Positions 50,771-60,376 of a stretch of 64,000 bases of DNA are shown one piece after another. The notes under the pieces are model-generated. The model was not told where the DNA came from, ran no database searches, and saw only the letters and a program-made list of their open reading frames with translations. The translations under genes and the position numbers were made by a program. Positions within the stretch are counted from its first letter, which is position 1; each line of letters starts with the position of its first letter. This DNA is from Jejuia algarum (lineage in GTDB: Bacteria; Bacteroidota; Bacteroidia; Flavobacteriales; Flavobacteriaceae), in contig CANMAQ010000003.1 of NCBI GenBank assembly GCA_947495775.1, positions 124,001-188,000 of the forward strand. The letters are read 5' to 3'.

Positions 50771-51295
50771 TTAATACCAGATATCACGCACTTCCTCTTT
50801 TACAATAGAAATAGCAGTGTCACTAGGAGAATGTCGCTCCATCATTTCGGTTAAAATAACTTCTCTAAGTTTATCGGCAGTATCTGTTTTTTCAGAAAGA
50901 CTTGCTTTTCGAATTAATTGTACAGTAGCACTTTTAGCAGTGCTAATAACACTCCAGGCCTTTTCGCTTACATAGATCTGTTGTGTCAAATTGTGTTCCA
51001 TTTCCTGTTGAATACTGTGTATAAGCAACTTTTCATAATCATCTTTGTCAGTTGATGTTGGTTTTACACGAAGTAACAATTTGTTAGGTGAAATACGTTC
51101 TAAGAACAAAGTTAGCCTTTCGTAAGCTTGCAATCGCAAGGGTAAAGCGTCGGCCTGCAATTCTTTTTTTAGAAGGTAGCGTCTACGACCGTCTTCGTTG
51201 TTCGTGTGAGTTTTAAAGAAGTAATACGCAATAGCGCCTGTTACAACAGTTGGAATGGTAAATAAAAATAGGTCTATAATTCTACTGGCATCCAT
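50771..51295 (-). CDS. Membrane-anchored conserved protein of unknown function
   Basis: A 174-residue protein with one N-terminal membrane helix (about 7-26, IDLFLFTIPTVVTGAIAYYF) and a helical, charged cytoplasmic part (RRRYLLKKELQADALPLRLQ, then AYERLTLFLERISP). This looks like a conserved flavobacterial family of unknown function (DUF7935, if I recall the number correctly). It is 31 bp downstream of the glutamate-synthase-like gene, so the two are probably co-transcribed. No enzymatic motif is visible. Confidence 0.7.
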   Translation of the reverse strand: MDASRIIDLFLFTIPTVVTGAIAYYFFKTHTNNEDGRRRYLLKKELQADALPLRLQAYERLTLFLERISPNKLLLRVKPTSTDKDDYEKLLIHSIQQEMEHNLTQQIYVSEKAWSVISTAKSATVQLIRKASLSEKTDTADKLREVILTEMMERHSPSDTAISIVKEEVRDIWY

Positions 51296-51326
51296 ATAAA
51301 TTAAGCTTAGGTATTAAAAATTGGGT

Positions 51327-52883
51327 TTATTTTTTTATTCCGCCTAAATGAAAACATGCTTTCAAGGTTTGCATATTTTCAAAAGGAACAGGCGTTTTTT
51401 TATAGTTATACGCATCACCTAGAGCAGAAGACAAAGTACGATCGTCTACATTAATTTCAATATCATTGATTTCAAATTGACAAGGGTGTTCGTACCCAGC
51501 GGCATGAGTAATTTCTACAAGCTCCTTTTTAAAAGATTTAAAGTATTGCGCTAAACGTACCGATTTTAAAGTAGGATCTATACCTTTTTGTAACCATTTA
51601 TTTTGAGTCGCAATTCCTGTGGGACAACTATTGTTATGACATACTTTTGCTTGTATACAACCAATACTAAGCATGGCTTCCCGCGCTACATTTATACAAT
51701 CTACACCCATAGCGAAGGCCATAGCAGCCTTGGCAGGAAAACCAAGTTTACCACTACCTATAAATACAATACGTTCTACAAGGTTTTTGGCTTGAAATAG
51801 TTTATAAATATCACTAAAACCGTGTGCCCAAGGTAGAGATACGTGATCTGCAAAACTAGGAGGCGCTGCACCTGTACCACCTTCACCACCATCAATAGTA
51901 ATAAAATCGGGCCCTTTTCCTGTACGCGTCATAATATCGGCAAGCTCTTCCCATTGGTCTAATTTACCAATAGCAGCTTTAATCCCCACAGGTAAGCCTG
52001 TTTTTTCGGCGATGCTTTCTATAAAATCAACCATTTCTGGAACGTTAGAAAATGCTTTGTGCGTAGGAGGAGATAAAACGTCTTTTCCTATTTCAACACC
52101 TCTAATGGCTGCAATTTCTTTTGATATTTTTTTTCCAGGAAGCACGCCGCCTTTACCAGGTTTAGCACCTTGCGAAAGTTTAATTTCAATAGCGCGTACA
52201 AAAGGGTTTTCTTCTACTAATTTCACCATCTTTTCCATAGAGAAATTACCATCTTCGGTACGTACACCAAAATACCCTGTTCCAAAATGGAATACCACAT
52301 CACCACCATGACTGTGATAAGGTGATAAACCACCTTCACCCGTAATGTGATACGCATCGGTCATTGCAATACCTTTGTTTAAAGAAGAAATAGCAGGTGC
52401 CGATAAAGAGCCATAACTCATCGCAGACACATTAATTATTGAAGCAGGACGATACGGGCGTTTACGTTTGTTAAAACCCCCAATAATCTTTGCACATGGC
52501 AAGAACGATTTATCGATGCTATGCGGGTGTTGTGCGTCAATTCTAAACGGCATCATGGCATTATTTATAAAAATATGCTGGTGGGCATAGACATCTCTAT
52601 CTGTACCAAAGCCCTCGTAATTATTCTCCTTTTTAGAAGAGGCATAAACCCAACCACGTTCAATACGGTTAAAAGGTAATTCTTCTCTATTGTTGGCTAC
52701 AAAATACTGTCGCATTTCTGGCCCTATACTTTCCAACATATAGCGCAAGTGGCCTACCAATGGGAAGTTATGCATTATGGTATGCTTCTTTTGTAAAACA
52801 TCACGAATTGCAATTCCTGCTAATACTATTAAAATCCAACCCCACCAAGGAATCATGCCTAAAAAATCTAATCCTATATTCAT
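51327..52883 (-). CDS. FMN-binding glutamate synthase family protein
   Basis: A 518-residue protein with one N-terminal membrane helix (about 10-26) and a TIM-barrel domain like the FMN/synthase domain of GltB. Seen: SAMSYGSLSAPAISSLNKG (near 152), GEGGLSPYHSHGGDVVFHFG, KLSQGAKPGKGGVLPGKKI, ITIDGGEGGTGAAPPSF, and a cysteine group ending CHNNSCPTGIATQ, which resembles the 3Fe-4S ligand region of glutamate synthase. The glutaminase domain of GltB is absent. Stand-alone proteins of this type are common, but their reaction is unproven. Lack of the amidotransferase domain means ammonia or another donor would be needed. Confidence 0.85.
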   Translation of the reverse strand: MNIGLDFLGMIPWWGWILIVLAGIAIRDVLQKKHTIMHNFPLVGHLRYMLESIGPEMRQYFVANNREELPFNRIERGWVYASSKKENNYEGFGTDRDVYAHQHIFINNAMMPFRIDAQHPHSIDKSFLPCAKIIGGFNKRKRPYRPASIINVSAMSYGSLSAPAISSLNKGIAMTDAYHITGEGGLSPYHSHGGDVVFHFGTGYFGVRTEDGNFSMEKMVKLVEENPFVRAIEIKLSQGAKPGKGGVLPGKKISKEIAAIRGVEIGKDVLSPPTHKAFSNVPEMVDFIESIAEKTGLPVGIKAAIGKLDQWEELADIMTRTGKGPDFITIDGGEGGTGAAPPSFADHVSLPWAHGFSDIYKLFQAKNLVERIVFIGSGKLGFPAKAAMAFAMGVDCINVAREAMLSIGCIQAKVCHNNSCPTGIATQNKWLQKGIDPTLKSVRLAQYFKSFKKELVEITHAAGYEHPCQFEINDIEINVDDRTLSSALGDAYNYKKTPVPFENMQTLKACFHLGGIKK

Positions 52884-53013
52884 TCTAATTTGTTATAAAT
52901 AGGGCTAAAGATATTTAAAAATTGTGAAATGATAATTGTTTATAATTATTAATAATTCTAATTAAATAAAAAAGGAATAATGGTTAATTTCACGTGTTGA
53001 AAAAGCGCATACA

Positions 53014-55392
53014 TTGGAAAAATATTTAAGTCAGTTAAACAGTGCACAATTAGAGCCTACCATTCAGATCGACGGTCCTATGATTGTTATCGCAGGAGCC
53101 GGATCGGGTAAGACACGTGTACTTACATATCGTATTGCAAATATGATGAGTAAAGGGATAGATCCTTTCAATATTTTATCACTAACATTTACAAATAAAG
53201 CCGCACGCGAGATGAAAGAGCGTATTGCTGCAATTGTTGGTGCTAGTGAAGCAAAAAATTTATGGATGGGTACCTTTCACTCCATTTTTGCAAAAATATT
53301 ACGTATCGAAGCCGACCGATTAGGGTATCCTAGTAATTTTACGATCTATGATGCTCAAGATTCTTCCCGTTTAATAGCATCGATTATTAAAGAGATGAAA
53401 TTAGATAAGGACATCTATAAATACAAACAAATACGTTCAAGAATATCGTCGTATAAAAACAGTTTAATTACTGTTCGAGCCTATTTTCAAAATCCAGAAT
53501 TAATGGAAGCAGATAAAATGGCAAGACGTCCTAGATTGGGGGACATATATAAAGAGTATGTAGACCGCTGTTTCAAGGCAGGCGCGATGGATTTTGATGA
53601 TTTATTATTAAAAACAAATGAGTTATTAACGCGATTTCCTGAGGTTCTGGCTAAATATCAAAACCGATTTAAATACATATTGGTAGATGAGTATCAAGAT
53701 ACCAACCATTCGCAGTATTTAATAGTAAGGGCTTTATCAGATAAATTTCAAAACATCTGTGTTGTAGGAGACGATGCCCAGAGTATCTATGCTTTTAGGG
53801 GAGCCAATATTAACAATATCCTTAATTTTCAAAAGGATTATGATGATGTAAAGGAATTTCGCTTAGAGCAAAATTACCGCTCCACTAAAAATATTGTAAA
53901 CGCCGCCAACTCTATAATTGATAAAAACGAAACGAAATTAGAAAAAGTCGTTTGGACAGCTAATGATGAAGGTGGGAAAATAAAAGTGAACCGCTCTCTT
54001 ACCGATGGTGATGAAGGCCGTTATGTAGCAAGCACCATTTTTGAGACCAAAATGCAAGAGCAGCTGCCAAATAGTGATTTTGCAGTCTTGTATAGAACCA
54101 ATGCACAGTCTCGTGCTATTGAAGATGCGTTAAGAAAACGAGGCATACATTATAAAATATATGGTGGTTTATCTTTTTACCAACGTAAGGAGATTAAGGA
54201 TGTACTCTCTTATTTGCGTTTGGCAATAAACCCCGCAGATGAAGAAGCCTTAAAACGTGTTATAAACTTTCCACCACGAGGTATTGGACAAACTACGGTA
54301 GACCGTTTAATTGTTGCAGCAAATGGATACAAACGCAGTATTTTTGAAGTCATTAAAAATATTGATAAAGTCGATATTAAAATCAATTCAGGAACGAAAG
54401 GGAAGTTAGAAAATTTTGCAACCCTTATTGAAAGCTTCCAAGTATTGAATGAAACTGCCGATGTTTTTGAATTGGCAGAACATGTTACCCGCACTACAGG
54501 CTTAATTAAAGAATTTAACAAAGATGTTACCCCCGAAGGTATTGCCAAATTAGAAAACATAGAAGAACTTCTTAATGGTATGAAGGACTTTGTGGAAGGG
54601 CAGAAAGAATTAGCAGATGCCACGGGATCTCTAACAGAATTTTTAGAAGATGTAGCATTAGCTACAGATTTAGATAGTGACAAAGGCGAAGAAGACCATG
54701 TGGCCCTAATGACCATTCACTTGGCAAAAGGTTTAGAGTTTCCTCATGTATTTATTGTAGGATTAGAAGAAGACTTATTTCCTAGTGCTATGAGTATGAA
54801 TACACGTAGTGAATTAGAAGAAGAACGTCGTCTATTTTATGTAGCATTAACACGAGCCGAAAAACAAGCTTATCTTACTTATGCCTTATCACGATACCGA
54901 TGGGGTAAACTTGTCGATAGTGACCCTAGTCGTTTTATTGAAGAAATAGACGAACAATATTTAGACATTGTAACGCCTATAGAAGAGCGTCGTTTTAACC
55001 CTATGTTAGATGCCAGTATTTTTGGAGATACACCGCCAAATAAGACACGAACAGCAACATCTAACCCTAATAAAATACGTTTTAAGCCAGCAAAAACATT
55101 GCAACCCAAAAAAGGTGGTGTGAAAAAAGAAGCTGAGAAATTTCAAGTTACAGCTCCTAAAAATTTAAAACGTGTAGCATCTACAACGACTGAAACAGCC
55201 AGTACAGGTACTACAAATTTATTCGATAGTCAATTGGCCGTAGGTAATATCGTGAAGCACATGCGTTTTGGAAATGGTGAAGTGGTTAAAATAGATGGTA
55301 AAGGTGCAGATGTTAAAGCAGAAATTAAGTTTGAGACCGTAGGGACTAAGAAGTTACTATTACGTTTTGCTAAACTAGAAGTAGTGGGGTAA
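53014..55392 (+). CDS. UvrD/PcrA/Rep family ATP-dependent DNA helicase
   Basis: A 792-residue superfamily 1A 3'-5' helicase for repair and replication. Seen in order: Q-motif and Walker A (LNSAQLEPTIQIDGP, VIAGAGSGKTRVL, about 23-36), motif Ia SLTFTNKAAREMKERI, Walker B VDEYQDTNHSQY (about 230), GDDAQSIYAFRGA, LEQNYRS, and motifs V-VI (TIHLAKGLEFPHVFIVG; EERRLFYVALTRAE). The C-terminal PcrA-type tail (VGNIVKHMRFGNGEVVKI) is present. The start is TTG 53014 (MEKYLSQLN); there is no suitable ATG that keeps the Q-motif. It ends in a strong terminator. Confidence 0.95.
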   Translation: MEKYLSQLNSAQLEPTIQIDGPMIVIAGAGSGKTRVLTYRIANMMSKGIDPFNILSLTFTNKAAREMKERIAAIVGASEAKNLWMGTFHSIFAKILRIEADRLGYPSNFTIYDAQDSSRLIASIIKEMKLDKDIYKYKQIRSRISSYKNSLITVRAYFQNPELMEADKMARRPRLGDIYKEYVDRCFKAGAMDFDDLLLKTNELLTRFPEVLAKYQNRFKYILVDEYQDTNHSQYLIVRALSDKFQNICVVGDDAQSIYAFRGANINNILNFQKDYDDVKEFRLEQNYRSTKNIVNAANSIIDKNETKLEKVVWTANDEGGKIKVNRSLTDGDEGRYVASTIFETKMQEQLPNSDFAVLYRTNAQSRAIEDALRKRGIHYKIYGGLSFYQRKEIKDVLSYLRLAINPADEEALKRVINFPPRGIGQTTVDRLIVAANGYKRSIFEVIKNIDKVDIKINSGTKGKLENFATLIESFQVLNETADVFELAEHVTRTTGLIKEFNKDVTPEGIAKLENIEELLNGMKDFVEGQKELADATGSLTEFLEDVALATDLDSDKGEEDHVALMTIHLAKGLEFPHVFIVGLEEDLFPSAMSMNTRSELEEERRLFYVALTRAEKQAYLTYALSRYRWGKLVDSDPSRFIEEIDEQYLDIVTPIEERRFNPMLDASIFGDTPPNKTRTATSNPNKIRFKPAKTLQPKKGGVKKEAEKFQVTAPKNLKRVASTTTETASTGTTNLFDSQLAVGNIVKHMRFGNGEVVKIDGKGADVKAEIKFETVGTKKLLLRFAKLEVVG

Positions 55393-55426
55393 AAACGTTT
55401 TATAACCACAACACTATAAATTAGAT

Positions 55427-55459
55427 AAAAATCGAAGGCTTAGCCTTCGATTTTTTTTT
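55427..55459 (+). terminator. Strong intrinsic terminator after the helicase gene
   Basis: ATCGAAGGC (55431-55439) pairs with GCCTTCGAT (55443-55451), extended by A/T pairs, with a three-base loop and a run of nine Ts. Confidence 0.9.
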
Positions 55460-55818
55460 GTCTGAACTAAAGAGATAACTTAAAAAAAGGTGTAGCACAC
55501 TATTTTTAAGTGTACGAATACCAGATTCTAAGTATTGAATTAGGGCTAATTTGTAATGGGTAGAATGCTATCATGGAGATGTCTTTAAGTATTGCCTAAG
55601 GCTAAACAACGATTTTTATATGCGCAAAGACTCGTATGATATGAGCAAAAGTTTATAAAAGTCCTGTTGTAATTTAGCCATGTAATTAATTGATAAACAA
55701 ATGTATTATGATAAAGACCTGATAAACGAAATCAATACGCACACTAAAGAATAGTGAGTATTGATTTTAACAACATTTCGTAAAGCGTTAAACTAAAAAT
55801 ACTAAAAAAAAAAGAATT
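55460..55818 (+). promoter_or_regulatory. Intergenic region upstream of dps, with a hairpin
   Basis: No gene is seen in this 359-bp stretch. At 55730-55738 AATCAATAC pairs with GTATTGATT (55758-55766); inside it CACTA pairs with TAGTG. It is followed by a short T-run and lies 50 bp before the dps start, so it may be an RNA control element or partial terminator. No exact TAnnTTTG box was found. Confidence 0.4.
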
Positions 55819-56322
55819 ATGAATTATTTGAATAGGAATGAAAAAGAAATTTTACCAGTTGTTACTGCACTTAATGTCCTTCTAGCAGATTACCACATCT
55901 ACTATCAGAAATTAAGAAGTAACCACTGGAATGTAGTAGGGAAGAACTTTTTTGATTTGCATGAAAAATTCGAAGAATTGTATAACGATGCAAGAGTGAA
56001 AATTGATGAAATTGCAGAGCGTATACTCACGTTACGTTACCACCCTATGAGTACGTTGAAAGACTACTTAGAAACGGCATCAATACAAGAAGAAGCCCCT
56101 GTAAAGACAGATCAAGATATGGTTGAAAATATCTTAAATGATCATAAATTACTATTAGCACAAATGGCAGAAGTGATAGAAAACGCTAATGCTATTGGAG
56201 ATGAAGGCACCATAGATTTAATTGGAGCCTACATTAGAGAATTAGAGAAAACAAGCTGGATGCTACACGCTTGGACTAAAAAAACAACAGACACATTAAA
56301 AGAAGACCTTGTAGACGCTTAG
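55819..56322 (+). CDS. dps: Dps-family ferritin-like protein
   Basis: A 167-residue four-helix ferritin-like protein that forms a dodecamer, oxidises and stores iron and shields DNA from peroxide. The inter-subunit ferroxidase residues are in KLRSNHWNVVGKNFFDLHEKF (read as two parts; His near 37 and 49), and FEELYNDARVKIDEIAERIL (D and E near 60). The start is the ATG at 55819. It lies 60 bp upstream of an MscS channel gene and both may respond to stress. Confidence 0.92.
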   Translation: MNYLNRNEKEILPVVTALNVLLADYHIYYQKLRSNHWNVVGKNFFDLHEKFEELYNDARVKIDEIAERILTLRYHPMSTLKDYLETASIQEEAPVKTDQDMVENILNDHKLLLAQMAEVIENANAIGDEGTIDLIGAYIRELEKTSWMLHAWTKKTTDTLKEDLVDA

Positions 56323-56382
56323 ATTTTTAAATACGTACGCTAGTTTGGAAGCACAGATTTAATAATTTAAAAGCAAAATACA

Positions 56383-57285
56383 ATGAAAGAGACATTAAGA
56401 GAAGCATTACAGCAACTTATAGGTAAATTACAAGGTTGGTTAACAGCAATTATAGAGAATATCCCCAATTTAATATTAGCCATTTTGGTTATGGCTACGG
56501 CTTATTTTATTTCAAAATACATCAGTAAATGGGTGTATAAATTGGTGAAAAACCGAGTAAGTCAAGCCTCTATAGCCAATATGATATCTAAAATATCTGC
56601 AATAGTAGTGGTTGCTGCAGGTTTATTTTTAGCATTAGGTATACTGAATTTAAGTAAAATGCTAACCTCATTACTAGCAGGAGCAGGAGTGGCCGGTTTG
56701 GCTATAGGTTTAGCGCTTCAAGGTACCCTATCCAATACATTTGCTGGAATAGTACTGTCATTCAGAAAAAAGATTCGCATTGGTAATTGGGTAGAAACAA
56801 ACGGATATTCTGGAGAGATAACCGATATTAACCTCAAAGATTTTACACTACGAGAAGCCGATAATAATAGTGTTGTTATCCCTAATAAAATGATTTTAGA
56901 AAACCCTTTAAAAAACTATTCGCTTACCACAAAAATGCGTGTATTTTTAGAGTGTGGTGTGGGGTATGATTCCAATTTAGAGGAAGTAGAACGTTTAACC
57001 AAAGAGACCATAGCTAATAAATTCGATCAAATAGAAGATGCAGATGATGTAGAATTTTATTATACCGATTTTGGTGATAGTGCTGTTAACTACTTATGTC
57101 GATTTTGGATTGATGCAGAAAGTATGTTAGAAAAACTACGCGCTAAAACAACAGCAATAATAGAAATTAAAAAGGCATACGATAAAGCAGGGATTACTAT
57201 ACCATTCCCGATACGTACTTTAGAATTTAACTCTAAACTAGAATTAAATAAAGTAGGAACATCTAAGGAGTTCTCAGAAAACTAG
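56383..57285 (+). CDS. Small-conductance mechanosensitive channel, MscS family
   Basis: A 300-residue inner-membrane channel that opens on osmotic downshock. Three membrane helices lie at about 22-42, 65-85 and 92-115; the pore helix TM3 is glycine/alanine-rich (LLAGAGVAGLAIGLALQGTL). The beta-domain signature follows (GNWVETNGYSGEITDINLKD), then PNKMILENPLKNYS. Length is near E. coli MscS (286). An N-terminal amphipathic helix is present. Confidence 0.93.
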   Translation: MKETLREALQQLIGKLQGWLTAIIENIPNLILAILVMATAYFISKYISKWVYKLVKNRVSQASIANMISKISAIVVVAAGLFLALGILNLSKMLTSLLAGAGVAGLAIGLALQGTLSNTFAGIVLSFRKKIRIGNWVETNGYSGEITDINLKDFTLREADNNSVVIPNKMILENPLKNYSLTTKMRVFLECGVGYDSNLEEVERLTKETIANKFDQIEDADDVEFYYTDFGDSAVNYLCRFWIDAESMLEKLRAKTTAIIEIKKAYDKAGITIPFPIRTLEFNSKLELNKVGTSKEFSEN

Positions 57286-57358
57286 AAGGCGATACGAATA
57301 TACTTGAATTACGATCGCATCCATCAAGAAGACCTATTCACCTTAAAACATTTTAAAA

Positions 57359-57919
57359 ATGAAAATAGCTATAACAGTATTAGCAACTATAGTGTGTGGA
57401 AGTGTATTTGCACAACATGCACCAACAGAAATAAAAAAAGAAACAGAAATAAAATCTATAGCGTTTAAAGAAGGCGCTAAAATTAGTGAAGGAAAAATGA
57501 AAATAGTCACAAAAGAAAGTTCTAATGTCGTTTTAGATGAAAAAGATGCTTTTAAAGTGAACCAAGACAGAGTGCCTGCAACTAGAAAAATAGAAAAAAC
57601 CGTAATGATTGATAACGATCAAGACACGGCATACGATATAAAAACGAAAGAGACTTTTTATATTAATGAAGGAGATACCTATCGTTTTTCGTCTAGTGCT
57701 ACAGGTTTTGATATGGCTTATAGTGATGATGAAGATGCTTTTATAAAGGTAGGTAAAGCTTGGAATACAAATACTTCGGGCATATACATTATAAAGGCAG
57801 AGGGGCATGATGGTATTGGTTATTTTAAACCCAATGGCGATTTTACGATAGAACATTATGACGACACATCAGGAACCATTAAAGCAACAACTTATAAATC
57901 GCAAGACACAGCGTTGTAA
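57359..57919 (+). CDS. Secreted protein of unknown function
   Basis: A 186-residue protein with an N-terminal signal peptide (MKIAITVLATIVCGSVFAQH; cleavage after the A-x-A-like VFA). The mature part is rich in D, K and T, with no cysteines. A TYRFSSSATGFDMAYSD stretch is followed by IKAEGHDGIGYFKPNGDFTI, suggesting small beta-sandwich or beta-propeller-like repeats. I recognise no family. It lies 73 bp after the MscS gene and ends in a terminator. Confidence 0.7.
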   Translation: MKIAITVLATIVCGSVFAQHAPTEIKKETEIKSIAFKEGAKISEGKMKIVTKESSNVVLDEKDAFKVNQDRVPATRKIEKTVMIDNDQDTAYDIKTKETFYINEGDTYRFSSSATGFDMAYSDDEDAFIKVGKAWNTNTSGIYIIKAEGHDGIGYFKPNGDFTIEHYDDTSGTIKATTYKSQDTAL

Positions 57920-57947
57920 AATAATGTACGCGTATTAATATAAATCT

Positions 57948-57976
57948 AAAAAGTCCTGATGCCTTCAGGACTTTTT
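57948..57976 (+). terminator. Intrinsic terminator after the secreted-protein gene
   Basis: AAAAAGTCCTGA (57948-57959) pairs with TCAGGACTTTTT (57965-57976), a 12-bp perfect stem with a T-run; loop TGCCT. Confidence 0.9.
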
Positions 57977-58009
57977 GTATTTTAGATCATATTTAAATTT
58001 TAAATTCCA

Positions 58010-58702
58010 ATGAGCGTCAAAGTTCCAAAATCAGTATTTAGTTTTTTTAAAAAATTAGAGAAAAATAACAATAGAGATTGGTTTAATGCGAATAAACCAG
58101 AATTTAAATCTGTGGAAGCCGAAGTGAAGCAAGTATATCAAAAGCTCTTAGAGCGTTTAGAGATACATGATAATATTGACAAGTTAAAGCTCTTTAGAAT
58201 TTATAGAGATGTTCGTTTTTCAAAGAATAAGTTGCCCTATAAAACCCATTTTGGAGGTGCTTTTCATCGCACAAAACCAAGGTTAAGAGGAGGCTACTAT
58301 TTACACCTCCAACCCAATAATGAAAGTTTTATAGCTACTGGGTTTTGGGATCCTGCAAAAGAAGACCTGTTACGCATTCGTAAAGAATTTGAAATGGATG
58401 ACAGTGAGATTAGAGCCCTATTAGCGCAACCAGATTTTAATACCGTTTGGGGAGACACTTTTGAAGGCGATGAAGTAAAAACGGCACCAAAAGGGTTTAG
58501 TAAAACACACAAGTCTATTGATTTGATTAAAAAAAAGCAATACATATTTACTAAAAAGTTTACAGATGCTGAAGTTTTAGAAGCAGACTTTTTAGAGCAT
58601 GTAGATCATGCATTTAAAGCCATTAGACCGTTTTTTGATTATATGAGTGATGTATTAACTACAGATTTAAACGGGGTTTCCTTACTAGATGATGAGCTGT
58701 AA
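58010..58702 (+). CDS. DUF2461 family protein
   Basis: A 230-residue cytoplasmic protein of the DUF2461 (TIGR02453) family: FFKKLEKNNNRDWFNANKPE at about 9-28, RIYRDVRFSKNKLPYKTHFG near 65-84, and GGYYLHLQPNNESFIATGFW. These motifs are the family signature. Function is unknown, but the conserved R-D-x-R-F-S-K pattern suggests a nucleic acid or phosphate-binding site; that is a guess. Stands alone between a terminator and a convergent gene. Confidence 0.9.
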   Translation: MSVKVPKSVFSFFKKLEKNNNRDWFNANKPEFKSVEAEVKQVYQKLLERLEIHDNIDKLKLFRIYRDVRFSKNKLPYKTHFGGAFHRTKPRLRGGYYLHLQPNNESFIATGFWDPAKEDLLRIRKEFEMDDSEIRALLAQPDFNTVWGDTFEGDEVKTAPKGFSKTHKSIDLIKKKQYIFTKKFTDAEVLEADFLEHVDHAFKAIRPFFDYMSDVLTTDLNGVSLLDDEL

Positions 58703-58737
58703 TTTAGAGTTCATTACATTTTAAACCCAAGAAAATT

Positions 58738-58779
58738 TATCAAAACATCTCAGCACAATGCTATTGAGAGGTTTTGATA
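58738..58779. other. Long hairpin in a convergent gene gap
   Basis: TATCAAAACATCTCA (58738-58752) pairs with TGAGAGGTTTTGATA (58765-58779) with a single mismatch; the loop also has AGCA/TGCT. It lies between convergent genes. It has no T-run on either side, so termination is only one possible role. Confidence 0.5.
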
Positions 58780-58823
58780 CCAACCCTAGAGCTTCCAATT
58801 TCATAAAACCGTTAGTAGAGGTT

Positions 58824-59240
58824 TTAAACCGCAGTTAAAAAAGCAGACTTTTCAAATAACTGAATTTGGCTTACAAGACGTTGTTTTACAAGCGCCATCA
58901 TACGTTTATTTAAAGCCGAAGAATTTTTAATATAAACCTGATAGTCTTCTACGGTAAATAAGCCTATAATCATACCTTTCATGGCATTTCTAAGCTTCAT
59001 ATCTTTTTGTATGGCATTTTCTATATAAGCGATACGTTTGTCTAAAGACAAATCTAAAAACACCGATTTGTGTTTTACGATATAATTTTTAAAAACAGCG
59101 ATAAATAAATCATTTTGAAACTTAATGATGGGGCGCAAAACTAAATTTTGAAAACGCTCATCGGCACTCATGCTGTCATGAACTGTACTATTTGGAATTT
59201 CGGGTCTAATTGTGCTTAATATAGAATGTCTGGAATCCAT
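58824..59240 (-). CDS. Conserved flavobacterial protein of unknown function
   Basis: A 138-residue helical protein without signal or membrane helix. It begins MDSRHSILSTIRPEIPNSTV and has an FQNLVLRPIIKFQNDLFIAV stretch and a CFFxV-like helical core. I recall near-identical openings in many flavobacterial genomes, sometimes annotated as glyoxalase, but no glyoxalase metal-binding pattern is visible. Its function is unknown. Confidence 0.75.
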   Translation of the reverse strand: MDSRHSILSTIRPEIPNSTVHDSMSADERFQNLVLRPIIKFQNDLFIAVFKNYIVKHKSVFLDLSLDKRIAYIENAIQKDMKLRNAMKGMIIGLFTVEDYQVYIKNSSALNKRMMALVKQRLVSQIQLFEKSAFLTAV

Positions 59241-59488
59241 CGTAGTGTGTTTTTATTAAAATTACGTATTAATAGGCTGCATTTAAAAGGCGTGCAGGTC
59301 TAATTGTTAACGGTCTTATTAACATTTTACTTTTACTATCTTTATGCAAAAATCAAGCCATGCTTAAAAAGAGGATTAAACTTAAGACCTGAGCATCTTT
59401 TTCAGTTTTATAAATCGTTATAAACTTTAAAAAGAGGTTTAAGGTTAAACTCCGTATTAAAAGCAGTCTTGCCTGTAATTGAAAACTT

Positions 59489-60376
59489 ATGAAATTTGGA
59501 AGTGTAGACAACGCCGGTATAATCGATTTTAAATTACCAACAGATCACAAGGCTACTGCTCGTGTTTTAGGTAGAGACAAAAGACCCGATGCCCCTGAAA
59601 TCTATGTAGGATGTGCCAAATGGAATCGCGCCGATTTAAAAGGGTTCTATCCTAGAGGGACTAAAGACGAATTGGTCTACTACGGTACGCAATTTAATGC
59701 CATAGAAATGAATGCCACATTTTACCGTATTTTTCCGCCAGAGCAGTTTACAACATGGTATCGTAAAGTGCCTGATAATTTTAAGTTTTTCCCTAAATTA
59801 AATCAGGAAATTAGCCATTGGAAACGCTTAAAAGATGTAGACGCTGTGGTAAAGCACTATCTATATAATGTAGCCAATTTAAAAGAAAAATTAGGAACAG
59901 TATTTTTACAAATGCATGCTAATTTTTCTCCAAAAGATTTTGATCGGGTGGTTGCATTTATAGCACAATGGCCCAAAGAGATCCCTTTAGCGATAGAATT
60001 TAGACACACAGATTGGTTTAACGATGCCATGGTAGCAGAAGAACTCTATGAAGTGTTAGAGACTAATAACATTGCTAATGTTATTGTAGATACCGCAGGG
60101 CGTCGTGATTTAATGCACATGCGTTTAACCAATACAACAGCATTTGTACGGTATGTTGGTGCTAATCATGACACCGATTATACCCGTTTAGACGATTGGG
60201 TGGCTCGGTTAAAGCTCTGGAAAACGCAAGGTCTTAAAACCATCAATTTTTTTATACATCAAAATATAGAAGAAGCGTCTCCTTTACTTTCAGCCTATTT
60301 TATAGAAAAATTAAATGCGGCATTAGGTTGTCAATTAACAATTCCTAATGAAGTGAAACAAAAAACATTGTTTTAA
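59489..60376 (+). CDS. DUF72 family protein
   Basis: A 295-residue TIM-barrel-like protein of the DUF72 (YecE) family. Seen: IYVGCAKWNRADLKGFYPRG (near 49), FNAIEMNATFYRIFPPEQF, NFKFFPKLNQEISHWKRL, LGTVFLQMHANFSP, LAIEFRHTDWF and RLTNTTAFVRYVGA. Conserved R, H and W residues suggest a catalytic site, but no reaction is established for the family. It stands alone. Confidence 0.9.
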   Translation: MKFGSVDNAGIIDFKLPTDHKATARVLGRDKRPDAPEIYVGCAKWNRADLKGFYPRGTKDELVYYGTQFNAIEMNATFYRIFPPEQFTTWYRKVPDNFKFFPKLNQEISHWKRLKDVDAVVKHYLYNVANLKEKLGTVFLQMHANFSPKDFDRVVAFIAQWPKEIPLAIEFRHTDWFNDAMVAEELYEVLETNNIANVIVDTAGRRDLMHMRLTNTTAFVRYVGANHDTDYTRLDDWVARLKLWKTQGLKTINFFIHQNIEEASPLLSAYFIEKLNAALGCQLTIPNEVKQKTLF

